Below, piece after piece: positions 12,027 to 22,954 of a DNA stretch of 64,000 nt. The notes beneath the pieces are model-generated. The model ran no database searches. It was not told where the DNA came from and was given only the letters and a program-made list of their open reading frames with translations. The DNA comes from Russula earlei (Eukaryota > Basidiomycota > Agaricomycetes > Russulales > Russulaceae): the NCBI GenBank assembly GCA_025769875.1, contig JAGFNK010000150.1:1-64000 (forward strand). Direction: 5' to 3'. Made by a program: the position numbers and the translations under genes. Positions within the stretch are counted from its first letter, which is position 1. Each line of letters opens with the position of its first letter.

Positions 12027-12040
12027 AAAGAGGGGATGAA
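12027..12040 (+). other. Polypurine tract of A1
   Basis: AAAGAGGGGATGAA lies immediately before the 3' LTR, the position where plus-strand DNA synthesis is primed. The same tract, inverted, borders the A2 3' LTR at 26956-26969. Confidence 0.75.
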
Positions 12041-12869
12041 TGTTACGAACCAAGGCCAGGTCCTGGCCGTAGATTGTCCTATTTCACTCAAGAAAGACCT
12101 CTCTCACTTTGCATTACCGACTCCCTTCCATTTTCTGGGCTATCCCTCCTGTGGTACAAGATATCGCTATTGCAAAGGCACTATAACACGACCAGGCACC
12201 CGTTTCCTAATCGGGTAATCATCGCGTGGCAGCCACATGGCCACCCAGCCACCAAGGACCCGAAACAGTGGCACAAACTCTTAGAAACTGTTGCATAAAT
12301 CATCTGATGTCATCAAGGCTCCAATGACATCATGGCTGACTGAGCAACTCCACAGTGACCTCATAGGCTCAGTAAGCGCTCCACGGTGACATCATAATGA
12401 TGTCATCGCTCCACAATGATCAGTAATGTGCTCAGTAAGCCTGAAACTTGACACAAGCAAGTTTATGCCTCTGTAGTCCTATTGGATGGTACCAAAGAGT
12501 CTAGAATAGTCCCAATTCTTTGTAATCGACCCTGTACACTGTATATAAGCCCCAATGAAGCATGGCAGTCGTCAGACTGTCCATTTGTGATACTCTCATC
12601 TTCCTGGGTACTCCCCTGCGACCGCTCAGTCTAAAGATTCCCCTCACTTCCAAGGTACTCTTCAACGACCGCCTTGTTTAAAGTCCCCTCGCTACACTGG
12701 CCTCTAGCCTTCGCCTTTGTCTCTTGCAACACCTACCAGTCCCCATCTGGTACCTCCTCGTCATTTGGCTCATCCTCTTGTTCAACGCCACCTTCGCCGC
12801 ATATCATCTGTTCTGACCCTTGCCCACCTGCTCCTGAGTCCTTAGTGATCAGCAGTACATGTCTTGACA
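12041..12869 (+). mobile_element. 3' LTR of A1 (LTR family A)
   Basis: 829 bp, from TGTTACGAACC to GTCTTGACA. A TATA box (TATATAAG, 12542-12549) is followed about 31 nt later by CAGACTGTCCATTTG, a segment shared with LTR family B. The borders agree with the solo copy at 40154-40984, whose TSD is exact. Confidence 0.9.
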
Positions 12870-13543
12870 CTCTCTCAGGGCAGGGCCTCGGCTTGGCAAT
12901 GTTGACTCGCTGTTAGCGTGCCAATCCCTGACTGATGTTAACATCCTGATTTTTTACGCCTCTTTAATGCAGCTGCCCACTCACCAACATTGGCTCAACT
13001 TTGGACGATGTAGCACGCTCCATCACCATTGGCTGCTTTTCTCTGACAGGGCAACATTGGCATGAGGCAGGATCCACATGATTCCACAGATGTCATTCAT
13101 GCGCCAGCATGGCCATGCCTTGCCCCCATACGTGCCTGGTCGAATCTCTACTTTTCCAGTCTCATCTGATACCGTGGGCTGTAACGGGAAGAAGAATAAC
13201 AAGGGCAAAGGCTGAATGTGGTAAATTTTTGAATCGTCTCAATGCATGTAGTAGCTACTTGTCTTTTCCTCTCACGTGTGGGAGTTTCTACTATGTTCCT
13301 CACAGTTTCTCTCATGTTCCTTCTGTAGCAAATGCTCAGTCTTATTGTAGAAGACTATATTAAGGAGTGTTCTAACCTGTAGCAAATGCTAAAGGAGTAA
13401 TTAGTTATGTGTGTGAAGTAAATGAGTGTGTGACTGACCTCAGCCTTATTGTAGAAGACTGAGGGACAAGAAAATTCCATAAAACGAACTATATACATTT
13501 CCGCTTGTTTGTCACATGCCATGTGAGTGCATGACTGACAGTT
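12870..13543. other. Unassigned DNA with an LTR-like fragment
   Basis: No gene is seen. From 13182 (TGTAACGGGAAG) to about 13300 the sequence matches, in inverted orientation, part of the solo LTR at 14246-14601 (shared GTAGTAGCTACTTG and a CACGTG-type site), so it is probably a truncated LTR of the same group. A short duplicated motif GTAGCAAATGCT and a duplicated TTATTGTAGAAGACT occur between 13326 and 13460. Confidence 0.4.
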
Positions 13544-14245
13544 GACATCTTTTCACAAAAAGTGTCACGCTCCAGAAAAGGCAAGTGCCCCACCAAGTTG
13601 GCTCCTCAAGGCAATTCCCATCAACTCCGCAATTGTTTTCAAACACAGATGATAATTACACACAATTCTTAAGTTTTATAATGGTGTATTCAAGAGTTAA
13701 GTACAACAAAATAAATAATATTTAAACTTAATCTAACAGCTCAACTTGATGCCCGAGAAGGCTGGTGCTGTTAACCACATGCAGGAACTCAAAATGACAG
13801 AACTCAGGTTCTATTATTGTAGACTAGCCTACTCAAAGGTACATGTTCATAGACCAAAGTTAATTAGCTAATAGAAAAGGAAAGAAAAAAAGAAAGAGAA
13901 AAGAAAGAAAAGAAATGCCTAGAAGCATGACAAATTGAGTCACAGGCGGGTGAGCACGCACGAAGATGATCACAATTGTGCGATGTGTATTGTGGGTGGA
14001 ATGATGGCGGCGGGGTTGAGCGCGTGGCAAGCATGCAGGCGCTGGGGGAGCAGCTGCGGCATGTGGAGCATCATCTCTGCCATGCGTGCTGCGATGGTTC
14101 CAATTCCGGAGGTCCACCAGAGCAGTCCTGCATACCCTAGACCAGAGGCGAGAACATGAAGAAAATAAAAAGGAAGAAAAGAAGAAAAGAAAGGGAAAAG
14201 GAAAGAAAGCACCTGAAAGCCAGAACGCCGCTTGGTGACATCGAG

Positions 14246-14601
14246 TGTCACTGCCATCGGGTCAGACAATGATTGATTAGATCCATTCAACGTTTGATGG
14301 TAGAGTTAACTGGTAGTCAGGCAGTTAATGAGAAGAAAGGAATCGATTGTCTGGTAACTAGACAGGAGATTCGACTTGGGCTCTTAGTGAGTCCTTTGTA
14401 CAAGTTATATACCTGTGAGAATACCGAGAACCTAGTAGTACATTTGAGAGCTGGAATTTGTGAGAATTGAAGGGAACTTGGGAGAAGGGTTGACACGTGG
14501 GAGGAAAAGACAAGTAGCTACTACATGTGACTGGAAGGTTCAAAAATTTACCATACATGGTTCTTTCCTTTATGCCCTGCTGGGCATGTGATATTGTATT
14601 A
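14246..14601 (-). mobile_element. Solo LTR inside element K (LTR group of element F)
   Basis: Present in K copy 1 and absent at the same site of K copy 2. Flanks are TCGAG (14241-14245) and TCAAG (14602-14606), a 5-bp duplication differing by one CpG-type transition. Read on the minus strand it holds a TATATAAC box followed by CAAGTCGAATCTC and ends GCAGTGACA, closely matching the 5' LTR of F at 15202-15452. Confidence 0.7.
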
Positions 14602-14604
14602 TCA

Positions 14605-14960
14605 AGGGTGGCGTTGGGCAGGGCCATTTGGCCTTCATGTGGTGTATCAATTTGTCGGGAGGGTGTGTGCGCGATGGCACAGCACGTGTTGAAGGCAAGA
14701 TGATGAAGGTGGGGGAGTGGCGTTGGGCGGGACCATTTGGCCCTTGTGTGTGTCGGTTTGTCAGGAGAATGCATGCGCGAAGGGAATTGCAGTCGCACGG
14801 CGTGTGTTGGCAGGATGATGGAGGCGACGAGGGAGTGGTGTTTGTGGGGCTGTTCAGCCTTCATGTGGTGCCAATTTGTTGGGAGGGCATCCCCATCGCG
14901 ATCGCAATGGCACGATGTCTGTTGCTGGCAGGATGGCGGAGGTGTGAGGGAGCGGGATGT
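14605..14960 (+). repeat. Tandem repeat of about 108-118 bp in element K
   Basis: Imperfect units begin near 14609, 14717, 14835 and 14950. They share GTGGCGTTGGGC, CCATTTGGCC, a GTCGGGAGGGTG-like block and GGCAGGATGATGGAGG. Copy 2 of K carries corresponding units at about 55880-56370. The open frame 14628-15059 is a by-product of this repeat. Confidence 0.6.
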
Positions 14961-15201
14961 GGCTTAGGCATCATTGCAGTGGAAGAGTGCGGCGCAACGT
15001 TGACCCTCTGTTATGCCACAATTTCCATTTTGAGTATGACAACTTCTGTTATCAAGTAATTTATTCTTATCATTAAATAATTATATTTATTTTTTGAATT
15101 GTAAAGATGTTCAAGCACCACTCTGCTGACAAAGTCCGACAGTCTGGATTTGGGTGTCACATTTTTGCAAAATTCCAAAGACTATGACTGACTCATCACA
15201 C

Positions 15202-15452
15202 TGTGGCTGGCCACAACTCCAACACCTTCAAGCTCTTGATACTACAATTCATTGAATGTACTATTAGATTCCAGTTCTTTAGCTAGGTATATAAGGTGTA
15301 CAACGACCTCACTAGGAGGTCAAGTTGAATCTCTTGTCTAGCTATCTGACAATCAATTCTATTCCTCTCACAACTGTTTGACTAACAGTTACTCTCTTCA
15401 TTGTAAACTTAATGGATCTGTTGTTTATCGCATTAACCATCTGGTGGTGACA
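15202..15452 (+). mobile_element. 5' LTR of Gypsy element F
   Basis: It starts TGTGGCTGGCCACA and ends CTGGTGGTGACA. A TATATAAG box lies at 15288-15295, and CAAGTTGAATCT (15321-15332) follows 33 nt later. The left border is less certain than the right, because the related solo LTR at 14246-14601 is longer. Confidence 0.6.
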
Positions 15453-15454
15453 TT

Positions 15455-15466
15455 AGATTTGACTTG
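15455..15466 (+). other. Candidate self-priming site of element F
   Basis: AGATTTGACTTG begins two bases after the 5' LTR. It is complementary to the LTR segment at 15321-15332 with two mismatches. Against the related solo LTR (CAAGTCGAATCT, minus strand within 14246-14601) there is a single mismatch, explained by one CpG transition. Confidence 0.55.
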
Positions 15467-16346
15467 CTTTTACCACAGCTTTGACAAGTAGGACACAAAT
15501 GAACCTACCAGAACAAAACCTCCTCACTACCCCCTTCAACAGCAGAATATATTGGGTTGGACCCAGCAAACTCAGACAATGCCTTGGCTGTTTCATTACA
15601 CATCTGTCAGGAGAATGAATGATCAATGAACACTCCACACTAGTGTAATTTGGAGCAGGACATTGGTACAAAATCATGAAGACAAGGACAAACAATGCCA
15701 TCTGGGGATACAACAAGAAGACCTTGACCAGCACAACATCAAACTAAAGGAGGACCCCAAACCAAAAGAACAAGCTGGAGCAGACAACCAAAAGACAGAT
15801 GTATCCAGTGCCACTATTGAAGAGGAAACTAGTACTGAATAACAAATACAAACACCCCCATACCAAACAACATCAAGTCTGGCAATGACACCCTCACCCC
15901 AATTGTCCTTTGAACAACTATCTTACCAACATCAGCAATTTCCAATCAGGGAACAGACACCATGGCCACAGCTACATTCATGACCACTGCCACAACCACC
16001 CAACCAACCACCATCGCTGCACCACCCTCTTCAGTTGGCAGAGCAAATGCCACCACACCAAACAACACATACCAGGCTCTTAGAAATGCTTTGTGACGAG
16101 GTGGAGGACATCCATTGGGATCTGGAGGACCAGGAGGACCAGGTGGATCTGGTAACCTAGCAGGCCCTGGAGGATATGGTCCAAATGCTAACTTGCCTCA
16201 GGTCCTGGTACCACAAGCGGTGCCTGGAGATATCAAAACACTCAGAAGCCTTCCAATTCCATTCAAAGGGGACCAAACTAAAGCAGACCTCTTTATCTGA
16301 CAACTGACTGATTACCTTTGTGCCAACCAAGCAGTGGCAGGCATGA
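15467..16346 (+). pseudogene. Leader and N-terminal Gag of element F
   Basis: Degenerate sequence with several stops. From about 16100 a readable frame gives Gly/Pro-rich GGPGGPGGSGNLAGPGG, then IKTLRSLPIPFKGDQTKADL, the start of a Gypsy capsid domain. It is cut at 16355 by a hAT element and resumes at 17790 with IQQVAVALTLMQG. A TGA at about 16300 stands where arginine fits. Confidence 0.55.
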
Positions 16347-16354
16347 ACTCTCCT

Positions 16355-17781
16355 TAGGGTTGTGCCCGGCCCGGCTTCAGGCTGTGAGCCAGGCCAAGCC
16401 AGGCCGAAATAGGCTGGGCCAAGCCGGGCCAAAGTGATGGCTTCATGACGGCTTTGGCCCGGCTTATGATTTGAAAAGCCAAAGCCAGGCCATCAAGCCA
16501 CGGCTTTGACCTTTTTTTTGGGGTAATTATCAAACTTTAATTTATCAACTTTGCATGGACACACCGTTGTTCCAACTCTTCATCTGGCCATTCCGGCGCT
16601 TGAAGCCCTTTACAGAGCATGGTCCAGTCATGCCGACCGTCCAAAATACGAGCCGTTTGCCCCTGCCATTCGTGCTGCGTGTGAGAAGGTTGACGAATAC
16701 TATGAGAAAACTACAGAGTCTCCTGCGTACATCATGTCCATGAGTACGACTTTTGGCCCTTGCCCTGTCATCCATCACTGACATATTGCTAGTTCTCAAC
16801 CCAAAGGAGAAGATGGGATATTTCAAGAAGCAATGGTCCGCTGATCTCCACGACGATGTCCTGAAATGTGTTGAGGAGGAGGTACACTCAAGTCCCCTTT
16901 TACGTCTAGGTGCTAATTGCTCTTAGTTCAAAGAGCAGGTGGCTACGATTGAGCGGTCATTCTATGACGAGGCCATCCACACCATCAAGAAAGGACAAGG
17001 GACTTCGCGCTTTGCTTTGAGAGCTTAGCGATGATGATGAAGACACAGCGGCAGACACAGGGTTGGATGTACCAGATGACCCTCAACGGCCATGGCTCCG
17101 TGATTACCATGCATACATGGATGTTCTCAAGCAAGTTCCAGAAGGCTGGACAGCAATCCAGTGGTGGGGCGTAAGCATTCCGGATTGAATACTCATACAA
17201 GTGACTAAAACAACTTCACAGTACAACTCACAGCGCTATCATCGTGCTTGGGGCTCCCTTGCATGGGACTATCTGGCGATTATGTCATCATCTGTTTCTA
17301 GCGAACACGCGTTCTCGCAGGGTGGGATTACAATATCAAAACAACGCAGTCATCTCAAGGGTGACATTGTGGAGGCCCTGCAGTGTATCAAGTGTGCGAT
17401 CTGTCATGATTTACTTTTCCAAAAACCTGCACCATCATCAATATCAGAAGCTGAGGAAACTAGCGACCAAGAGCTGGATGATGTGGCAGCCAGAGGGGAC
17501 TCGGGAGACTCAGATGTTGAAGAGTTCTCGTGGGATGGGCTACTGATTGACAACGATGAGGAGACAATGTATTGGTCTGAGTAGCTTAGTATCTTCCCAT
17601 ACTATCATTGGCGGCCAACGACATTTTATTTATGTACAAAAGCCGTGGCCCAGGCCAAGCCAAGCCGGAGCCAAGCCATAATTGACGGCTTTGGCCTGGC
17701 CTGGGATTTTAGTAAGCCAAAGCCACCTCAGGCCAAGCCAAAGCCAGGGCTTTCAGGCCAAGCCGGGCCGGAAAAACCCTA
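16355..17781 (+). mobile_element. hAT transposon relic (TSD ACTCTCCT)
   Basis: 1427 bp with an exact 8-bp duplication, ACTCTCCT, at 16347-16354 and 17782-17789. The ends are inverted: TAGGGTTGTGCCCGGCCCGG and, at the right, CCGGGCCGGAAAAACCCTA. Subterminal zones (16370-16510 and 17640-17760) are crowded with GGCCAAGCC/GGCTTTGGCC motifs, likely transposase binding sites. It carries a truncated transposase. An 8-bp duplication and a hAT-type C-terminus fix the superfamily. Confidence 0.9.
16551..17584 (+). pseudogene. Truncated hAT transposase
   Basis: Two regions are recognisable. The first (16551-16740) reads PALEALYRAWSSHADRPKYE then DEYYEKTTESPAYIMSM, a central part of hAT transposases. 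The second (17201-17584) is the C-terminal dimerisation region with WGSLAWDYLAIMSSSVSSEH followed by AFSQGG, RSHLKGDIVEALQCIK and an acidic tail. The piece between has frameshifts and stops. The N-terminal zinc finger and most of the catalytic core are missing, so it cannot be active. Confidence 0.8.
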
Positions 17782-17789
17782 ACTCTCCT

Positions 17790-18769
17790 ATCCAACAGGT
17801 TGCAGTGGCCCTCACTCTCATGCAAGGACCAGAAACAGACAATTGGGCATGAAGCATAGGCACATGGATCAACACTCTCAGTCCACAAGATGATATTCCA
17901 GCTGTATGGGAACAGTTTCTATATGAATTCCAACAACAGTACCAAGACACCAGACGCCCACAACATATGGCAGGAAAAATCTTGGAACTTCATCTCAGGA
18001 ACAATGAAATCAATCAATATGTATCAACCTTTGAAACACTCACTTGGGAAGTGGGTTATCAGCTCAGTGAAGACTCAGTTACTCATCTATTTATGAGAGG
18101 CCTACCACAGAATGTCCTTGATACAGTACTATACTAACCTCACAAAACATGAACACATATGATGACATCAAACAGCAAGCAGTTGAAATCATCAAAGGAA
18201 AGCAACTGCTGGCCAATTTGTTGGGCCAAAATAACACCTTTCGACATGCACCATTCATCCCATGAGGAGGCTTCCCTTTCAAAGGGAACCAACAGTTTCA
18301 ACAAAGGAACACTTTCAATCCTGGAAGACGCAGTGCCTTCTCATCCTTTCAACAAGGATACAACTCATCCAATGCCCCCAGATCCATGGCAAACCAACCC
18401 ATACCCATGGACCTTTATAGAACATGCACACCCCCTTTTAGAAACCAAGGATACTCATGAGGACAAGTCACAGAACTCAGAGACCCTAACTGATGCCCTA
18501 ATAATAGAAACAACAACTGTTTCAAATGTGGCCAACTCAGACATTTTGCATGCGATTGCCCTCAATGTCAATCTCATTGACTGGGATGACAATTCTACTA
18601 TAGTAAAACCAACCATGAACACTGCTCACATTCACCCTTCCTCTTCTGAAGATCATATTGTCACCACGAAAGCTACTCTGGAGTTGCTTTCAGACCAAGA
18701 CACGGATATGCTAGCCTCTCAACTAGGAGTCTCTCAGGATTTTCCCTCTGCCTAATTCACTCAGCTTGG
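17790..18769 (+). pseudogene. C-terminal Gag of element F
   Basis: It continues the Gag cut by the hAT insertion: IPAVWEQFLYEFQQQYQDTR and HLRNNEINQYVSTFETL are capsid features. After frameshifts a zinc knuckle appears, CFKCGQLRHFACDC (about 18518-18560). It ends where a solo LTR is inserted at 18775, and the element resumes with protease at 20895. Confidence 0.65.
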
Positions 18770-19600
18770 ATTAGTGTCATGGTAACAAGCTGTCTCAGTT
18801 CTCAAGCCCAAAGTCAAGTTGATAGTAAAGTGTGTTTTGAGAAATGGGCTGGTTCCCATTGTAATGAGTAAGGATCCCTGCAGCAGTCAAAGTGTTTTAT
18901 GCTAAACAGGTTATGGCCAATAGACCCTTCCTAGTATGACTCAGTCCATTGAGAAGCTAGGGTAAGTTTGTAATGGGATAGACAAGGGCTGGTTCCACTA
19001 GCTATATGCATTCAAGTCCGTTGTAGACCTTGAACATGCAGAGAGAGGAAGGTATGTCTTGAAGGAGGAGAGCTCTTCTCAGTAGAGTGAAGAGAGAGAG
19101 ACTCTTAGGAAAGGAAGGGGAAGGCGAAGAGTAGATGGTAGATGGTGTGTGTGTGTGAAGAGTTGATGAAATGGAGAGGTGGATGTGGTTTGAGGTTTAG
19201 GTGTTGTGCAGGTTGCAGGCAAATATGTTTGGACAAGAGTAGGTTGGATTCTACAAGAGACCAAGCTTAGGGCTTTGGTCACAAAGTACTGAGCTTATAT
19301 ATACAGGAGAAGCGCAGCAATAGCTGTGCTTTGACTGTGCTACTAGTATAGTAGGAGTCATAATAATGAGTCCACAAATGAGTCAGAACCAAGTGACTGT
19401 GCTGCACAGTAAGTGTGCAGCATTGCACAGTCGAACTTGTGAAGTAAGTATAAAAGGAAAGAGAACCAAACAAAGGGAAAGTAACAGCAATCCAGTGTTA
19501 CCTGGACGTGTATGGATCACATGGTAACACAAAAGAGATCACAAGACATAAGAGATCATGAGACCAGTAAGTAAAGGGATGTACGAAGGCAAGCAGTCCA

Positions 19601-20841
19601 TGTCAAGACTCACTGTTGAACTATCCAGTTCAAGAGCGAGGGGTAAGCTTGAAGATGAGTCAGTAGACATCTAAGATGGCATGGGAAAAGAGCAGAGTCC
19701 AAAGCAGTATCAAGTACCAGAGAGGTACAGTTACTGGTAGAGTTGAGCAGGTACGCAGGGAAGAAGCCAGAATGGTCACAAGGGGATGGTCCTTAAAGGA
19801 GTATCCCAGAGATAGAGAGTGCCATAAACAAATGGACAGTCTGAAGACTGTCCGCTACTTTATTGAGCACTTATATACTACAAAAGAACCGCTAAAACAG
19901 GGAACAAGTTATAACCTTGTTATCAAGCACAATAGACGGATGAGTAAGAAGTTGAAGTACACTTACTGAGCATGCTCAGTCATGCTCAGTAAGCTGCTGA
20001 GTAAGAAGGCTCCTCTTGATGAGTAAGAGCCTTTATTGTGCACGTGTCCACTGCTTTAGTACACGCGCAAAGCACCTGATCCATTTGCTGTTAGTTAGTT
20101 TAAGGTCAGTCATTTGAGGACTTTGTTAAATAAGCGACCTATTAGCACCCTTATGTCCACAGGACTCAAAGGGAAATGCAGAGGAGCAATTTAGACTGGT
20201 ATTGTTATGAGGAGTCAAACTACTACACACCTGCAGAGGAGCAATTGAGACTAAGGTATACTACTGCTCCTCTGCCTGTAATATCGACCTGACTAAGCCA
20301 TAAGTCAATCCAAACACTGGAACTACTGTCTGGAGCATTGTGCTGACACCCCAGAGTGATATCTACAGTGCATCAGTAATAAATCACAATGACAGACTTG
20401 TAGTTTGATTCAGGGAATAAAGTTGCTTATAAGGCCCCTTCTATAGTTTCATTAGGGTCCTTAGAGTCGACCCTAATACTTCTATTAAGGTCCTTAGTAT
20501 TGCTTTATAGTTTGTTCTATGGTTATTAGAGTTAGTCTAATAACACGTTGTAGGGTCTTTAGTGTTGTGTTAGTGCCTATTATAGAGCACCTAGAGTCAT
20601 CCTAAAGGGTCCTTAGGGAGGCTATAATACTGTCCTTTATAGCTAAAAGGGTTGCCATTAAGTGGGGCTTGCTGTATGTTGATTGTGCTGAGAATCACTT
20701 GCGTGTCAATGCACGCACGATATTGTGAACACCTCTACTCACCCCTTTTGTCTGTGTGAACAGGGTGACACCATAGAGGCTGGATTTCCTCTCATAAGGA
20801 AGGGTCCTTCAAGGGCTCTCTCCAGGAAATGGTTCATGACA
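19601..20841 (-). mobile_element. Solo LTR, family B, nested (TSD GTCCA)
   Basis: A family B LTR bounded by GTCCA at 19596-19600 and 20842-20846. It is 1241 bp because a further 271-bp LTR plus its 5-bp duplication sits inside it. Confidence 0.88.
20124..20394. mobile_element. 271-bp solo LTR nested in LTR B (TSD GACTT)
   Basis: The insertion begins TGTTAAATAAGCG and ends CACAATGACA, with GACTT on both sides (20119-20123 and 20395-20399). It is absent from all the other full-length B copies. TG...CA ends and a 5-bp duplication indicate a very short LTR. Inside are two direct copies of GCAGAGGAGCAATT and one inverted TGCTCCTCTGC. No other copy occurs in the window. Confidence 0.75.
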
Positions 20842-20894
20842 GTCCATAGCAAAAGGTAAGAGTAAATGTAAAAGGAAAATGTTGTAACAATTAG

Positions 20895-21442
20895 GAACTT
20901 TGTCAAGAATGTATATATATCTAACAGGAAATCAATGACAGTTAGAACATACCTCCATTCTTCTCATAAGAGGGCTGAAACCATCATGCTTCTCAACTCA
21001 GGGGCTACAGAAAACTTTCTAAACCTAAAATATGCTTGATGGCTCCATCTTCCTATAAAATGACTAGAAAAACCTTGAAGACTTCTCAATGTAGATGGGA
21101 TGCCTAACAAAACTGGAGCACTACAATACTACATGGACTTAGACATCAGAACAGGCACAAAGACTATCAAATGATGTTCTTCTTATCTGAACTAGGAGAC
21201 AATCAATGATCTTAGGCTACCCATGGTTCACAGCCAACCAAACAAAAATTGATTGGGCAAGAGGATGGATTGATGCATCACATTTACCATTAATCATCAA
21301 AGCTCTGAATGTGGCTAGAGCACGATTCCTCCCAAGGCAAAGTGGCACTAAAAACATGACCAATGACCTCTACATTGGAAGGATTATAATACCACAGACA
21401 ACCCAAGATTCTCCTGTTATACCTGAAAAATACAAGTGACAT
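20895..21442 (+). pseudogene. Protease of element F
   Basis: The frame reads RAETIMLLNSGATENFLNLK, LNVDGMPNKTGALQYYMD and then LGYPWFTANQTKIDWARGW, a Gypsy aspartic protease. The catalytic Asp of the DSGA motif is Asn here (NSGA). TGA codons fall where arginine is expected at about 21039, 21060 and 21075. The element is cut at 21443 by the LTR of element H. Confidence 0.75.
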
Positions 21443-21944
21443 TGTGTTACAAGTACTGTACTGGTACTTCAGACTGGACTGGTAACCAGGCTAACCTACC
21501 TGGACAGAACTCATGTTTCACTCATGACTGATGACCCCTTCTCTTAACTCATGTTTACCACTACATTCCAGCATGTTCTCCCTTGATTGCCTTGCTGTTC
21601 CCTTGAGGACACTATTTGATATAGATAGTCCTGCTGTATATAAACCCTCTCATTGATGAGAACAAGCCCTAAGCTTGTTCTCTTGTGAAATATCACTGGA
21701 TCTTGCTTTGGACTTGTAGGCTTGCAAGTAATCAAGTGATTGCTTTGGAATTTCTCTCAATCCTCTGAGTCTTCAAATGCAAAGACTTTTCTTTTGTCTT
21801 TCCTCTCCATGGTACACAATTGCCTTGGCATTGCTGTCACTGAGATCCCCAAACTTTGCGAGAACTTCTCATTCTTGCTTGACTCAGTGCGCACATCTTG
21901 CACATGAAACAATTTGTCAGCAACACCGCCCCCAGTTGGTGACA
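21443..21944 (+). mobile_element. 5' LTR of Gypsy element H
   Basis: 502 bp, from TGTGTTACAAG to GTTGGTGACA, matching the solo LTR at 60077-60567 throughout. The TATA box TATATAAA is at 21637-21644, and AAGCTTGTTCT (21671-21681) begins 34 nt after the start of the box. The 3' LTR and the right-hand duplication are missing because A2 inserted downstream. Confidence 0.8.
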
Positions 21945-21946
21945 TT

Positions 21947-21957
21947 AGAACAAGCTT
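21947..21957 (+). other. Candidate self-priming site of element H
   Basis: AGAACAAGCTT begins two bases inside the element and is the exact reverse complement of the LTR segment at 21671-21681, the predicted 5' end of the transcript. Confidence 0.65.
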
Positions 21958-22078
21958 TGCTCTTGAACCCTCAACCCCAAACCACATGCTGGCAAATATA
22001 TCAATTTCTTTCTAAACATGACCACCATCCATCCAAGATTGGAGATATAAGGGGCTAAGTAAGCCAACCATTGAAGGA

Positions 22079-22658
22079 TTGGCAGCTCTTAAATGCCCCT
22101 TTGAACTTCCCTCTGACCAAGAGAAAAACATTCCCAGCATGACCATGTTTGATGACAGCCTTGACTTCTTCACTGTAGGCACTGACAGCATACCCTGGAC
22201 AGGATACTATGCCACCTGGAGAAACACTAAGGTAGCCCTGAGTCACATTTATGGCTTGTGGTTTGAAATTGCAAGACATGGAACAACCTGGGAGGTGACA
22301 TGCATCGCTTGCCCAGCCTTCCACCTCGCTCAGAACCCACTTAGAGGACTTGACCTCAAACAACTTATGGACTCAGAAGAACCTCTCCCAAGCTTGAAAG
22401 CCCCAAGCCATGCCCCAACACCTGGGCCAGCACCACTGACCAATGCTCTTGTGGAACTTGAACCAATGATGATGATGAACATTTTTGTCACTGCCACTGA
22501 CCCTGAGCCTAACCAACCACAGCCTGTGTCATCCAGAATGGCACAAGCACCCCCTCATGCCTCATTCCTTGGACTCAGAGGATGCAGAAGATGCCCCCCA
22601 AGCCCCAACCCTGACCCCAATGACTACGACATGCATGCTGACCTCAATCACAACATGC
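22079..22658 (+). pseudogene. N-terminal Gag-region ORF of element H, truncated
   Basis: An open frame starts at the ATG 22079, 134 bp after the 5' LTR. It gives about 193 residues before A2 interrupts it at 22659. It contains LPSDQEKNIPSMTMFDDSLD and WTGYYATWRNTKVALSHIYG and then a Pro-rich acidic stretch. I recognise no named domain; the position right after the LTR and self-priming site suggests the start of Gag. Confidence 0.5.
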
Positions 22659-22954
22659 TGTCAAGACATGTACTGCTGATCACTAAGGCCCCATACAGCA
22701 ACCGAGATTTCTTGAAACTTGAACTTGGAACTTGAATTTTGGGATTAGTCGGGAGTGACAGGTGTGACAGGTGTGATGACAGTGACATGTCATATGATTA
22801 ACTAATATCAGTTGTTTTTGTCTGTTAACTGTAATTCACATATTTGTTGTTGTAATGACTGATGCGCCCAAAAACTTTTTATGCCCCTCCGAGTCATGGC
22901 CGATTTTTTACCCCCCGATTTCAAGTTGTCACTGTCTGTCCCCTGGTCAATGCT

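Larger units (their letters stand above)
13544..15183 (+). mobile_element. Non-autonomous element K, copy 1
   Basis: It shares its full length with an inverted copy at 55652-57045. The conserved ends are GACATCTTTTCACAAAAAGTG and, inverted, AGTCTTTGGAATTTTGC, which look like imperfect terminal inverted repeats with GTGTCAC/GTGACAC inside them. The interior has purine-rich stretches near 13870-13910 and 14150-14210 and a 108-118 bp tandem repeat at 14605-14960. No transposase is visible. No target-site duplication is clear, so the exact ends and superfamily are uncertain. Confidence 0.55.
18775..20889 (-). mobile_element. Solo LTR, family C/E, carrying two nested insertions (TSD ATTAG)
   Basis: It matches the LTRs of element E (30486-31371 and 38025-38909) but is older. 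The flanks ATTAG at 18770-18774 and 20890-20894 are exact. A family B solo LTR splits it at 19601-20841. Confidence 0.87.

Noticed and set aside
14358..15059. ORFs 14358-14864 (minus) and 14628-15059 (plus) as genes
   Set aside because: They lie across a solo LTR border and a tandem minisatellite; the translation repeats with the DNA unit and has no domain.
15202..15215. TGTGGCTGGCCACA as a regulatory palindrome
   Set aside because: It coincides with the putative start of the F 5' LTR and a similar GTGGCCAGCCACTC string occurs in the arms of element 1, so it may be coincidental.
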